Assembly: GCA_037445225.1 (NCBI GenBank)
Contig: JBBIKW010000001.1
Location: 317,995 to 381,994, forward strand
DNA from: M3007 sp037445225
GTDB lineage: Bacteria; Bacteroidota; Bacteroidia; Chitinophagales; Saprospiraceae
Direction of reading: 5' to 3'
DNA length: 64,000 bases
Shown here piece by piece: positions 14,885-24,231 of this stretch. Every line of letters starts with the position of its first letter. Within the stretch, counting starts at the first letter, position 1. The position numbers and the translations under genes are program-made. The notes below the pieces were generated by a model that had not been told where the DNA came from, ran no database searches, and saw only the letters and a list, made by a program, of their open reading frames with translations.

Positions 14885-17800
14885 ATGGCTCAAAAACGTT
14901 TTACGCCAAACGCTTTTCTATGGCTGCTCCTGCTCGGGTTCATCCTGCGAGCCGCTCCTCCCGCCCAGGCCCAATGTGCGATGTCGTGCAACAACTTTGT
15001 CCAGATTTCCTTGGACGACGACTGTGAAGTAGCAATTGACCCGGACATGATCCTGGAGGGCAATGGCTGCCCCAACGGCAACTTTGTCGTCGAGATTCGG
15101 GTCAACGGCGTGTGGGTGCCGGGTGTGGTCAACGCTAACCACATCAACCAGACGCTACAGGTGCGCGTGCGCGAGCTCAACAGTGGCAACAGCTGCTGGG
15201 GATACATCTTGGTGGAGGACAAACTCGACCCGCAGATTACGTGCACCAACATCACGCTCTCGTGCGGCATCACCACATACACGCCGCAGTACTTGCAAGA
15301 CGAGCTCAACCTGAGCGCTGCCTACCCCACCGTGGTGGAAAACTGCGGCAACTTCACCCTCTCGTACATCGACCAGTTTACCGATCTGCCCTGCAACGGG
15401 ACGATCAACGGCTTGAACAACATCAGCGCCTATGTGCGCCGCACCTGGACGGCTGTCGACCAAAGTGGGAACTCCGCCACTTGCTCTCAATTTATCTATT
15501 TCCAGCGGCGCAGTGTCCAACAGGTGCAGTTTCCGCCCAACGTTACCCTGTCGTGCGAAAGCCCCGACACCCACCCCTCCAATACCGGCGTGCCCTTCAT
15601 CGTAGACTTTGGGCGAGAATTTCCCCTCTATCCGCAGAATACCTTCTGCGAGCTAAGCCTCACTTATTCCGACCAAGTGTTGCCTATCTGCGACGGCTCC
15701 TACAAGATCTTGCGCACCTGGACGGTGCTCGACTGGTGTTTACCTACGCAGGCCGGCTCCAACCCACGCCAACATATTCAGCTGATCGAGGTTGAAGACG
15801 ATCAAGGCCCGCAGATTGCTTGTCCGAACAATCTGACGGTCAACACCAATCCCTGGAACTGCGCGCGCGACTTGGACTTGCCCGACGTGCTCATCGAAGA
15901 CAACTGCTCGCGTATCAAAGACATTTGGGCCGAGTACACCATCAATGGAACGGGCAAGACCTTAGCCGGTACAGTGGAGGACTTTCCCGGCAACAACCCG
16001 TGGCATCCCGACACCTTGGGCGTATTGGGCATCGCCAACGGCCTGCCTTTAGGAAACACGCTAATGCGCTATGTGGTGCGCGACGATTGCGGCAACACCG
16101 CTACTTGTCAGTTCATCATCACCGTGGCCGACCAGACACCGCCCAACACCATCTGCATCGAGGCGACGAAGGTAGCCCTGGGTGCCAACGGCATGGCCTT
16201 AGTCAACGCCAGCACCTTCGACAAGGGCTCCTACGATAACTGCTCCCCGGTGCGCTTCAAGGCGCGCCGTATGGATGCCAATCCCTGCCAACCCAACGAC
16301 CGCTTCTACGACCAGGTGAAGTTTTGCTGCGAAGATGTAGGCAAAACCATCGCGGTCATCTTGCGCGTCTACGATATTCCCGTGCCCAATGGTGAGGTGT
16401 CCTTAGAGTTTGGCCAAGACAACGCCAACGACTGCATGGTGCAAGTGACCGTAGAGGACAAACTCAAGCCCACGTGCAATGCCCCGAGCAATGCCTCGGT
16501 GTCGTGTAGCAACTTCGACCCCACTTTGTGGGCCTATGGCTTCGCTACCGCCATCGACAACTGCTGCATTGACACGATTACAGAGACGCGCAACTTGGCC
16601 CTCTTCGACACGCTGTGCAACCGCGGCACCATCACCCGCACCTTCCGCGTCGAAGATTGCGGCGGCCAAACGGCTAGCTGTACGCAGCGCATCTTTGTCG
16701 CTTATCAGCAGGACTACTTCGTCCGCTTCCCCAACGACGTCATCGTCACCGCGTGCGACGGCACGGGGAATTTTGGAGAACCCATCTTCTTCGGAAAAGA
16801 CTGTGAGGCATTGGCGGTGTCGCATCAGGATGAAATCTTCACAGTGGTGTCCGATGCCTGCTTTCTCATCGAGCGCACCTGGACGGTCATCAATTGGTGC
16901 AGCTATAACCCTAACGAAGGGCTCATCAATGTGCCCAATCCTAACCCTAATCCGTCGGCCAACCACCCCAGCAATCTGCCCGGCCCAGTGGTCTCGCCGG
17001 CAGGCATCCCTGCGCCTTGGAGCCCTACTGTCGTGTCCATATCCCCCGGTGCGCCGCCCACCAACTACTCTATTTATTGGAGTGCTAATGCGAACGGATA
17101 TCGCTATAAGCAAATCATCAAGGTTATCGACGGGCAAAAGCCCATTGTAGAAAACTGCAAACCCTCGCCAGACACTGTCTGCGACCTGACGGCAAACGAC
17201 GCTGCGCTGTGGAACGCCTCGTTTTGGTGGGATCCCTCCGCAGAAAGCCACGACCTGTGCGAGGCGCCTACCGACCTGAGCATCACGGCCACCGACCTCT
17301 GTTCGGGGGCTAACGTCAACTTCCGCTATCTGCTCTTCTTGGATCTGAACAGCGACGGCGTCATGGAGACGGTCGTCAGCAGCACCCAGACCGGCTTGGG
17401 CGGCTTGGGCTGGAACCGCATCAACTTCGGCAATGCTCTCAATCCCGGATATGCCGGCGGTGAAGCGCGCGCATTCGACTTCCGCTCCGTGCCCGACAAC
17501 CAAAAGTACGGTTTTGCCCTGCAAGTGACTACCCAAGACAACAAAAAGGCGGCTGCTGTGCGCTGGAATACCCAGCAGGCGCCCAACACCTTTGTCGTGC
17601 CGGAGCTACCCTACGGCACCCACAAGATCAAGTGGTTTGTCGACGACGGCTGCGGCAATGAGCAGAGCTGTGAGTGGTTCTTCGAGGTCAAAGACTGCAA
17701 GAAACCCACTGTGGTGTGCAAGAACCTCGCCGTCAACATCATGCCCACAAAGATGGTTGCTGTTGACCTCAGCGACCTGCTCCAGTCCACCTCCGACAAC

Positions 17801-19243
17801 TGCACCCCAGAGAGCAAGCTGCTCACAGCCGTGCGCAAAAGAGGCGACGGGCAAGGGTTCCCTATGCTGCCCAACGGCCAACCCCAGAGGAAAGTCACCT
17901 TTACCTGCAGCGAAATCGGTACCCAAGAAGTGGAGGTGTGGTCCAGAGACCTGGCCGGCAACATGGACTTCTGCATCGCGCGCGTGGATATTCAAGACAA
18001 CATGGGGGCATGTAGCGGCCACAACGCCACGGTGGCCGTCGCCTTGACCAACGAGAAAAACGAAGGGCTCGCCTATGCCGACATCTCTCTGAAAGGGTAT
18101 ACTCTAGGCGGTGCCCACTCTATCGAGTTGAATGGGCTTAGCGATGAAAACGGCCAATGCCTCTTCAGTAATGCCATTCCATTTGGAAGCTCCTATACGA
18201 TCGCTCCCTTCAAAAATAACGACCCGCTCAATGGCGTATCGACGTACGATCTCTTGCTCATCAACCGACATATTCTCGGCATTGAGCCGCTGTCCAGCCC
18301 CTATAAGATGATCGCTGCCGATGCCAACAAGAGCCGATCCATCACGACGCTCGACTTGGTGGAGCTGCGCAAGTTGATCTTGGGCTTGTACACCGAGCTA
18401 CCGACCAACGCCAGCTGGCGTTTTGTGCCGGCCGACTTTGGCTTTCCAACTCCGACGAACCCCTTCGAGACTGAATTTCCAGAAGTTATTTCGGTTGCCG
18501 ACGTGATGGGCGACCGACTTAACGAGAACTTCGTGGCCATTAAGGTAGGCGACGTCAATGGGAATGCCATCGCCAACGCAGCCTCCGTTCAAGAGCGCAC
18601 GGCGGGAACAGCTTTCCTCGCTTTGCCGGAGCGGCAGGTGAAGAAGGGTGAGGTGTTTGCCATAACGCTCTATCCCGAAGAGGTAGTGGCCTACCAGTTG
18701 ACCCTATCGTATCCCGATTTAGAGCTGATCGACATCGTACCGGAGAACGGCCTTTTGCGCGAACACTTCGCGGTGTTTGAGGCCGACAAGGCCCTGACGG
18801 CAGCCATCGATGTCGGTGCAGGCTTCCGCTTGCAGTTCCGCGCTCTGCGCGACGGCGCGCTGAGCCGGATGCTTTTCTTGAGCAACTACATTACCCGCAG
18901 CGAAGGCTATGACGCTCAAGGACAAAAGCTCGCGCTCGCCTTGCGCTTTGAAGGCTTAACTCCACAACTAAAAGAAGAGGCGCCCTTCGAACTCTTCCAA
19001 AATGCACCCAACCCAGTGCGCGAGTTCACTTCTATCGTCTTCTTCTTGCCCAAACCCACAGAGGTTACCTTGACCATTACCGATACAGAAGGGCGGTTGG
19101 TGAAAAGGATCAAGGGCTTCTATCCAGCTGGCCTCAATAGCGCCGTCTTGCAGCGCGCCGAGTTGCCGGCCGGAATTCTTTTCTACCAACTGGCTACACC
19201 GACGCACAGCGCAACGAAAAAGATGTTTGTTGCACAAGACTGA
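14885..19243 (+). CDS. large secreted multidomain protein with dockerin-like module and T9SS sorting domain
   Basis: About 1,452 aa. ATG 14885 starts a clean signal peptide (RFTPNAFLWLLLLGFILRAA, cleaved near AQA); an upstream ATG at 14852 is less good. Residues ~30-1080 are Cys-rich HYR/Ig-like repeats, each with DNC/SY.D.. strands and phrases such as RTWTVxDWC and DDCGNTATCQF; the paired Cys suggest disulfides. Residues ~1113-1172 resemble a dockerin-like pair: NDPLNGVSTYDLLLINRHIL, then ADANKSRSITTLDLVELRKLIL, with Ca-type DxN spacing. A cohesin-like beta segment (~1240-1355) follows. The C-terminal ~90 residues are a T9SS sorting domain (NAPNPV; LPAGILFYQL; KKMF). Probably a surface adhesin or scaffold. 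A strong hairpin terminator follows. Confidence 0.88.
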   Translation: MAQKRFTPNAFLWLLLLGFILRAAPPAQAQCAMSCNNFVQISLDDDCEVAIDPDMILEGNGCPNGNFVVEIRVNGVWVPGVVNANHINQTLQVRVRELNSGNSCWGYILVEDKLDPQITCTNITLSCGITTYTPQYLQDELNLSAAYPTVVENCGNFTLSYIDQFTDLPCNGTINGLNNISAYVRRTWTAVDQSGNSATCSQFIYFQRRSVQQVQFPPNVTLSCESPDTHPSNTGVPFIVDFGREFPLYPQNTFCELSLTYSDQVLPICDGSYKILRTWTVLDWCLPTQAGSNPRQHIQLIEVEDDQGPQIACPNNLTVNTNPWNCARDLDLPDVLIEDNCSRIKDIWAEYTINGTGKTLAGTVEDFPGNNPWHPDTLGVLGIANGLPLGNTLMRYVVRDDCGNTATCQFIITVADQTPPNTICIEATKVALGANGMALVNASTFDKGSYDNCSPVRFKARRMDANPCQPNDRFYDQVKFCCEDVGKTIAVILRVYDIPVPNGEVSLEFGQDNANDCMVQVTVEDKLKPTCNAPSNASVSCSNFDPTLWAYGFATAIDNCCIDTITETRNLALFDTLCNRGTITRTFRVEDCGGQTASCTQRIFVAYQQDYFVRFPNDVIVTACDGTGNFGEPIFFGKDCEALAVSHQDEIFTVVSDACFLIERTWTVINWCSYNPNEGLINVPNPNPNPSANHPSNLPGPVVSPAGIPAPWSPTVVSISPGAPPTNYSIYWSANANGYRYKQIIKVIDGQKPIVENCKPSPDTVCDLTANDAALWNASFWWDPSAESHDLCEAPTDLSITATDLCSGANVNFRYLLFLDLNSDGVMETVVSSTQTGLGGLGWNRINFGNALNPGYAGGEARAFDFRSVPDNQKYGFALQVTTQDNKKAAAVRWNTQQAPNTFVVPELPYGTHKIKWFVDDGCGNEQSCEWFFEVKDCKKPTVVCKNLAVNIMPTKMVAVDLSDLLQSTSDNCTPESKLLTAVRKRGDGQGFPMLPNGQPQRKVTFTCSEIGTQEVEVWSRDLAGNMDFCIARVDIQDNMGACSGHNATVAVALTNEKNEGLAYADISLKGYTLGGAHSIELNGLSDENGQCLFSNAIPFGSSYTIAPFKNNDPLNGVSTYDLLLINRHILGIEPLSSPYKMIAADANKSRSITTLDLVELRKLILGLYTELPTNASWRFVPADFGFPTPTNPFETEFPEVISVADVMGDRLNENFVAIKVGDVNGNAIANAASVQERTAGTAFLALPERQVKKGEVFAITLYPEEVVAYQLTLSYPDLELIDIVPENGLLREHFAVFEADKALTAAIDVGAGFRLQFRALRDGALSRMLFLSNYITRSEGYDAQGQKLALALRFEGLTPQLKEEAPFELFQNAPNPVREFTSIVFFLPKPTEVTLTITDTEGRLVKRIKGFYPAGLNSAVLQRAELPAGILFYQLATPTHSATKKMFVAQD

Positions 19244-19278
19244 ATAAGTCCAACCAACCTTTTGCGCAAATAGCTACA

Positions 19279-19309
19279 CCCCGTACTATTTCGATAGTAC
19301 GGGGCTTTT
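19279..19309 (+). terminator. strong rho-independent terminator (UUCG tetraloop)
   Basis: Perfect 11-bp stem, CCCCGTACTAT (19279-19289) with ATAGTACGGGG (19294-19304), closed by a TTCG tetraloop and followed by CTTTTC. It ends the large secreted-protein gene. Confidence 0.9.
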
Positions 19310-19415
19310 CATTCAAAACCTATCCGCCCCTCTTTCGAAAGATAATACCCTGAAGGAATACCGCTAGCAAAAGCGTGATATTGCGAGAGAGCGATACGTT
19401 TTCACCCCTGCATTA

Positions 19416-19423
19416 TACCTTTG
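19416..19423 (+). promoter_or_regulatory. -7 box of the mdh promoter
   Basis: TACCTTTG is a perfect TAnnTTTG box, about 40 nt leader to the mdh ATG. The -33 element is not recognisable. Confidence 0.55.
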
Positions 19424-19466
19424 CGCACATAAGCAAGATATTCATCTTCGGACACTCTCATACGAC

Positions 19467-20408
19467 ATGAGCAAAGTTACTGTTATTGGCGCAGGCAATG
19501 TAGGCGCAACCTGCGCCAATGTGCTGGCCCATGAAGACATCTGCAACGAGATCGTCCTCTTGGACATCCAGGAGGGCATAGCTAAAGGAAAGGCGCTGGA
19601 TATCTGGCAACAGGCGCCCATCGACGGCTATTCGACCCGCGTGGTGGGAGGCGGCAACGACGCTTATCCGCTGACGGCCGACTCCGATATCGTCATCATC
19701 ACGGCGGGTATCCCGCGCAAACCCGGCATGAGCCGCGACGACCTCATCAGCACTAACGCCAACATCGTCGTCTCGGTCACGCGAGAAATTTTGAAGTACT
19801 CGGCCAACCCGATCATCATTGTCGTTTCCAACCCGTTGGACGTAATGACCTACGCCTGTTGGAAGGCCTCTGGTCTTAGCGACCGCCGCGTATTGGGTAT
19901 GGCTGGCGTGCTCGATACCGCCCGCTATCGCGCCTTTTTAGCCGAAGAAATCGGCTGTTCTCCCAAGGATATTTCGGCTATGCTCATGGGCGGGCACGGC
20001 GATACCATGGTGCCGCTGCCGCGTTACACCACCGTAAGCGGCATACCTGTCACCGAATTAGTAGCGCCCGACAAGTTGAACACCATCATTGAACGTACTA
20101 AATTTGGCGGCGGCGAGTTGGTCAACCTCATGGGAACATCCGCTTGGTATGCCCCCGGCGCAGCAGCCGCCCAAATGGCAGTGTCTATCCTCAAAAATGA
20201 AAACCGCATTTATCCTTGCTGCATACGCCTCACCGGTCAATACGGCATCGACGACCTCTTTGTGGGCGCTCCGGTAAAGTTGGGGCGCCAGGGGGTGCAG
20301 CAAATCATCGAGCTCCAACTGCAAGCGGAAGAAAAGGCGCTGCTTCACCAGTCGGCCACTGCCGTACGAGAAGTGGTGCGGGTGCTCGATGGGATGAACA
20401 TCTTGTAG
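19467..20408 (+). CDS. mdh: malate dehydrogenase
   Basis: NAD-dependent oxidation of malate to oxaloacetate in the TCA cycle. The 313-aa protein belongs to the LDH-like MDH group: Rossmann GAGNVGATCA near the N-terminus, NAD-binding Asp in LLDIQEG, the substrate loop IPRKPGMSRDDL (Arg conferring malate specificity), VVSNPLDVMTY, and the catalytic MGGHGDTMVPL. All catalytic residues are present. The stop codon is 1 bp before the start of a redoxin gene, so both are almost certainly on one transcript. A terminator upstream isolates it from the secreted-protein gene. Confidence 0.97.
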   Translation: MSKVTVIGAGNVGATCANVLAHEDICNEIVLLDIQEGIAKGKALDIWQQAPIDGYSTRVVGGGNDAYPLTADSDIVIITAGIPRKPGMSRDDLISTNANIVVSVTREILKYSANPIIIVVSNPLDVMTYACWKASGLSDRRVLGMAGVLDTARYRAFLAEEIGCSPKDISAMLMGGHGDTMVPLPRYTTVSGIPVTELVAPDKLNTIIERTKFGGGELVNLMGTSAWYAPGAAAAQMAVSILKNENRIYPCCIRLTGQYGIDDLFVGAPVKLGRQGVQQIIELQLQAEEKALLHQSATAVREVVRVLDGMNIL

Positions 20409-20409
20409 T

Positions 20410-20979
20410 ATGGACGAAAACAAAACTTCGCCCGCTGTCTTGACCACACCTGCTGTCCTGCACGAGATGGTCGGCATGTGTTCGGGTAAAACCCTGGCGC
20501 AAATGGCCGAGGAAGCCCCTGTGCTGCTCATCTTTTTGCGGTTCTTCGGCTGCTCTTTTTGCCGGGAGGCCCTTGCAGATATCGCTAAGACGCGCCAGCG
20601 CTTGGAGAAAAAGGGCGTGCAAATCGTCTTCGTGCACATGTCGCCCAGCAAAGAGACGGCGGAAAAATTCTTCCGAAAGTATCGCCTCGCGCCAGTAGAG
20701 CACATCTCCGACCCAGAGAAGCGCTATTACCGCGCCTTCGGCTTAGGTCGCGGAACCCCGGCGCAGCTCTTTGGCCTCATGAACTGGATACGCGGCTTCC
20801 AAGCAGCGGTCTTAGAGGGGCATGGAGTAGCCTTTCACAGCGACGAGCTGGGCGACGGCTTCCAAATGCCGGGTGTGTTCTTGATCTACAAAGGCCAAAT
20901 TCGCAGCTCGTACATCCACGAGCACGCTTGGGACCGACCTAACTACCTCTCTATAGTGGAGTCGTGCGCCTTAGACTAA
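20410..20979 (+). CDS. peroxiredoxin-like / SelL-related redox protein
   Basis: A 189-aa thioredoxin-fold protein of the AhpC/TSA-like (SelL-related) family. The redox motif is GCSFCREAL (C-x-x-C) in FLRFFGCSFC, followed by QIVFVHMSPSKETAEKF and late-domain QMPGVFLIYKGQI. It has no signal peptide, so it should be cytosolic. It likely reduces peroxides or disulfides, but its electron donor is unknown. It starts 1 bp after mdh, which is unusual pairing and suggests co-expression with central metabolism. It converges on the TIR gene 12 bp downstream. Confidence 0.85.
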   Translation: MDENKTSPAVLTTPAVLHEMVGMCSGKTLAQMAEEAPVLLIFLRFFGCSFCREALADIAKTRQRLEKKGVQIVFVHMSPSKETAEKFFRKYRLAPVEHISDPEKRYYRAFGLGRGTPAQLFGLMNWIRGFQAAVLEGHGVAFHSDELGDGFQMPGVFLIYKGQIRSSYIHEHAWDRPNYLSIVESCALD

Positions 20980-20990
20980 GGCAGTCCGAC

Positions 20991-23900
20991 TCAGAGCGGT
21001 TGGCGCTGAGCCAGCTGTTCTACATAGGTCTTCCACTGGTCTACGGTACTCAAGTAGGCGCGCACCTCGCTTCGCTCGACCAAGTAGTCGAAGTCAAAAA
21101 ATCGGTTTTCGTAGTGGTTTTGCCAAGGGAGCGGTATGATCCCCCAAAAATAGCTGTTCCAGCGAATACGCCCGCGCCGCTCTAATTCCTCCTGTGCCAA
21201 ATGGAGAAAAGCCGGGTCGGGGTAAAAGCGAAAAATAGCCTTGAGCTTTCGGATAATTTCGATAGCGATTTGGCGCTCAATACGCTTATTTTCAGGCAAT
21301 ATCGGGCTTATCTCGGAGTAATACCGCCGTTCTGCATCGGCAAAGCGGCGCTCAGCGATGCGCCGACGGGCCTCCATAGCGGAGAAGCGCTCGGGCGCTT
21401 GGCGTATGATTTGGCGCAACACTTCTAAGGGCTGAAAACCCAGGGGCATCTCTACGGGCCAAGGCACGGCTTCCGAATGGAGCGAAATGTCTATCCACGG
21501 GAGTTTACGTTCGAGAGTAAGCTCGTCGAAGACCAGTTGGAGCAGATTGGGGTCGAGATACAGATCTCGGTATTGGTGGAGGGCTTCCAGCAGCAGGCGC
21601 GTGAGTTCGAAGCGGAGGGGCTCTTGGCCGACCGGCATCTTCTCGTACATGGGCAGGATGCGCCGCCGAAAGAGGTTGTGGTTGAGGATGCGAAAGGCCA
21701 CTTCCTCCGGCAGATTGGCTGCGCTTTGGAGCGCGCGGCGCATTTCGCCAACGGCGTCATAGCCCAAGGCTTTCGTGTCGGGCTCAGTTTCCAGTTGGAA
21801 GGGCGCGAATTCTACCCACAAAAGCGCGCGCTCGCCGAGCAGCTCTAACAGGATGCGCTGCCACAGGGGAAGGGCACGCTCGGGCAATGCCAGGGCTGCA
21901 CTTTTCCAGTCGCGCAGGCACTGGATGATGGCTGCGCGCGCTTCGATGGGGTCTGGCCTGCGAAAATCCCGATACTCTAGCTGCCGGCGCACAGCGTCGT
22001 AGCGCGCATCCGTTTGAGCGACCCATTGACGATGGACGGCTTCTAACACGTTGGGTTGCACCTGCATCCAACCCACTCGGCCGGCTCGGTCGCGGATAAT
22101 TTTTTCCAACACCTTTACCGCGTCAAAACGAAAGCGCTCGCAGTCGGGATGCGCGCACAGCCGCCCCTGCTCGTCGAGGACGAACCAGCGCAGCTGTCCG
22201 ATGGCTTCAGCGGGCCTCTCGGATGCAACCGGCTGCAACAAGTCGGGCAACAACTGTTCTACAGCAAAGCGCAAGAAGGACTCCTCATCGGCATAGGAGT
22301 CGTCTCCGAAAATTTTATAGCCCAAAAGGGCTGCATCGATCAGCTCGAGCACCGACTCGCGCAGGTCGGTAAAGTGAAGATGCCGACGGTGCTCCTCCGC
22401 GACCTGCCGCTGCAGGCGGACGCGCTTGGCGCGCAGGTTAAACAGCAAGTTTTCGCGCAGCTGGCGGCGCATCAACTCGTCGTCGTCGGCCGTCGAGACC
22501 GCCTCCAACATGTCGATGACTTCGCGAATTTCGCTCTCTAAGCCAAAGTCCTCGTGCGAGGCAAAGCGAAACTCGTCACGGACGATTTCCACGCGCCGAA
22601 TGTAGTCGTACTTGCCGCCGTTGCACATCTCGTTGACGGCCTGCTCTAAAAAGCCGCGATAGGAGTGGATCGTCCGGTAAAGGGTCATGGCTACCTGTAT
22701 GGTCCGAGCAATGGCGGCTCGGTTATCGGGCATTTCGTCGCGATGGCGTCCGGTGTGGAGGATGTAGTCGTTTTCGAAGGTACTGTATAGGCGAAGGAGG
22801 GCGTCGGAGAGCCCTTCAGCGGCAGCGCGCAGGTTGTAAGTGCCGGCCTCGGAAGGGCACTTGCCGGCGCGCTGATACTCAGCAAAGCGCCGCGCGTAGG
22901 CGATGACTTGATTCAGCTTGCTGCCCGACCCGTATACGGCCTCGCGCACGATGCGGTCGGGGTTTTCCTTTTTTAGGAAAGACACCAGAAGCAGCTCGTA
23001 CAGCTGTGCCGACTGAGGATCGATTTGGGTTTGGACGCGCTCACACAGGGCGTGTGCTCGGCCGTACTGAGCGGCAGCCAGCGCATCTTGGGCGAGCAGG
23101 AGGTGCCGCCGAAATTCTTGCTGCTGTTGGAGGTTGAGCGTTCCAGCCCCCTCCCAGACCTCGTCGTTGGCGGTATGCGGAGGCAGGTTGAGCACTTCGG
23201 GCACGAGCACCTCACCAAAAGGCAAGAATAGCCCGGCAAGAGGCTCGGCCGGCACCGGAAGAGGCGAACGACCAAAGTAAAAGTCGGCAAACAAGGTCGG
23301 CCAACCCTCGCGAAAACGCTGCTCATCGATGCGACCAATGAGGTGGTACATGTCGGTGCGAATGTCCTCCATCCGACGGCGAAACTCCTCAAACGACAGC
23401 TTGCTGCGCTGGCTTTGCTGGCCCCATTCGGCAAAAGCATCTTCCAGCTGGAAAAGGTCATCTGGGACGCGTTCGGGGTGAAAAAGGCGCTTGAGCAGCT
23501 CAAACAAAGGGCTTAGGTCGCAGTGCTCCAGCCACACCCATAAGCGCTCGCGCACGTCTTCGAAGGTCAAGGAAAAGTCAGAGCCGACCGGCATGGGAAA
23601 GAGCGGCGCATCCCGAGCAATCTTGAGCAAGAGGTCGCGGGCCCGAGCCGCAGCCCGCTTCAACTGGCGCTCCCGACCAAAGAGAGCATTCTCTATAGGC
23701 TCATCGGCAGAGGGCGCTATGGGAAACCCCGACAGTATGGCCGGCACAAAAGCATCCCGGACCAACAGCACCAACACCTGCAGCGCACCCTGCCGACGGC
23801 GAAACTCCTCTACGGCCTTTTGTACTTCCCAACGTACGTTGGGCGTATCCAAATAGTGGGTAGAAAGACACGCCACAAACAGGTCGGCCTGCTCTAAAAA

Positions 23901-24065
23901 GTCCGCCGCCGCACGTCGATAATCTTCCTCCGCCACCTCCATAGGGTTCCAAAACACCAGCTCTTGCCCTTCCAAGGCCTGATTTAAGTGCCGATAAAAA
24001 TCGTCGGCAGCCTGTATGTCCGACGCGTCAAAAGAGATATAGATGTGCCACGGGCGCTGCAGCAT
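20991..24065 (-). CDS. large TIR-domain protein, possible immune/cell-death effector
   Basis: A 1,024-aa protein. Residues ~5-130 form a TIR domain: HIYISFDASD, then LVFWNPMEVAEEDYRRA, ADLFVACLSTHYLD and VRWEVQKAVEEF; E80 after Trp79 sits where TIR NADases have their catalytic Glu. Residues ~165-260 (TFEDVRERLWVWLEHCDLSP through LFELLKRLFHP) are helical and may be an effector-associated-type domain. The remaining ~750 residues are helical, highly charged, without a recognisable NTPase or nuclease. Start 24065 is preferred over 24089, because a perfect -7 box occupies 24078-24071 and would place transcription start at the ATG. No partner gene (ThsA-like, cyclase, STAND NTPase) is adjacent. TIR call firm; immunity is inference. 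Confidence 0.8.
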   Translation of the reverse strand: MLQRPWHIYISFDASDIQAADDFYRHLNQALEGQELVFWNPMEVAEEDYRRAAADFLEQADLFVACLSTHYLDTPNVRWEVQKAVEEFRRRQGALQVLVLLVRDAFVPAILSGFPIAPSADEPIENALFGRERQLKRAAARARDLLLKIARDAPLFPMPVGSDFSLTFEDVRERLWVWLEHCDLSPLFELLKRLFHPERVPDDLFQLEDAFAEWGQQSQRSKLSFEEFRRRMEDIRTDMYHLIGRIDEQRFREGWPTLFADFYFGRSPLPVPAEPLAGLFLPFGEVLVPEVLNLPPHTANDEVWEGAGTLNLQQQQEFRRHLLLAQDALAAAQYGRAHALCERVQTQIDPQSAQLYELLLVSFLKKENPDRIVREAVYGSGSKLNQVIAYARRFAEYQRAGKCPSEAGTYNLRAAAEGLSDALLRLYSTFENDYILHTGRHRDEMPDNRAAIARTIQVAMTLYRTIHSYRGFLEQAVNEMCNGGKYDYIRRVEIVRDEFRFASHEDFGLESEIREVIDMLEAVSTADDDELMRRQLRENLLFNLRAKRVRLQRQVAEEHRRHLHFTDLRESVLELIDAALLGYKIFGDDSYADEESFLRFAVEQLLPDLLQPVASERPAEAIGQLRWFVLDEQGRLCAHPDCERFRFDAVKVLEKIIRDRAGRVGWMQVQPNVLEAVHRQWVAQTDARYDAVRRQLEYRDFRRPDPIEARAAIIQCLRDWKSAALALPERALPLWQRILLELLGERALLWVEFAPFQLETEPDTKALGYDAVGEMRRALQSAANLPEEVAFRILNHNLFRRRILPMYEKMPVGQEPLRFELTRLLLEALHQYRDLYLDPNLLQLVFDELTLERKLPWIDISLHSEAVPWPVEMPLGFQPLEVLRQIIRQAPERFSAMEARRRIAERRFADAERRYYSEISPILPENKRIERQIAIEIIRKLKAIFRFYPDPAFLHLAQEELERRGRIRWNSYFWGIIPLPWQNHYENRFFDFDYLVERSEVRAYLSTVDQWKTYVEQLAQRQPL

Positions 24066-24070
24066 AAGGG

Positions 24071-24078
24071 CAAATGTA
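24071..24078 (-). promoter_or_regulatory. -7 box of the TIR gene, implying a leaderless transcript
   Basis: Minus-strand TACATTTG. The predicted start lies at about 24064-24067, coincident with the ATG at 24065. It mirrors the box of the divergent A2M gene (24187-24194). Confidence 0.5.
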
Positions 24079-24186
24079 CGAGCAGGCAATTAGTTCTGAC
24101 CTTTACAGAAAGCCAAAGAGCAACCGCTCCGAAGTCTGATGCCTTATCTGGTGTTAAAGCCCATGCGCCTGCCGTAAACTTATGCG

Positions 24187-24194
24187 TACATTTG
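24187..24194 (+). promoter_or_regulatory. -7 box of the alpha-2-macroglobulin gene
   Basis: TACATTTG, identical to the box of the divergent TIR gene; expected leader is about 32 nt to ATG 24232. The -33 element is weak. Confidence 0.5.
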
Positions 24195-24231
24195 ATGCGC
24201 ACTAAACTTTCCCTCCTAAAACAAGACGATC

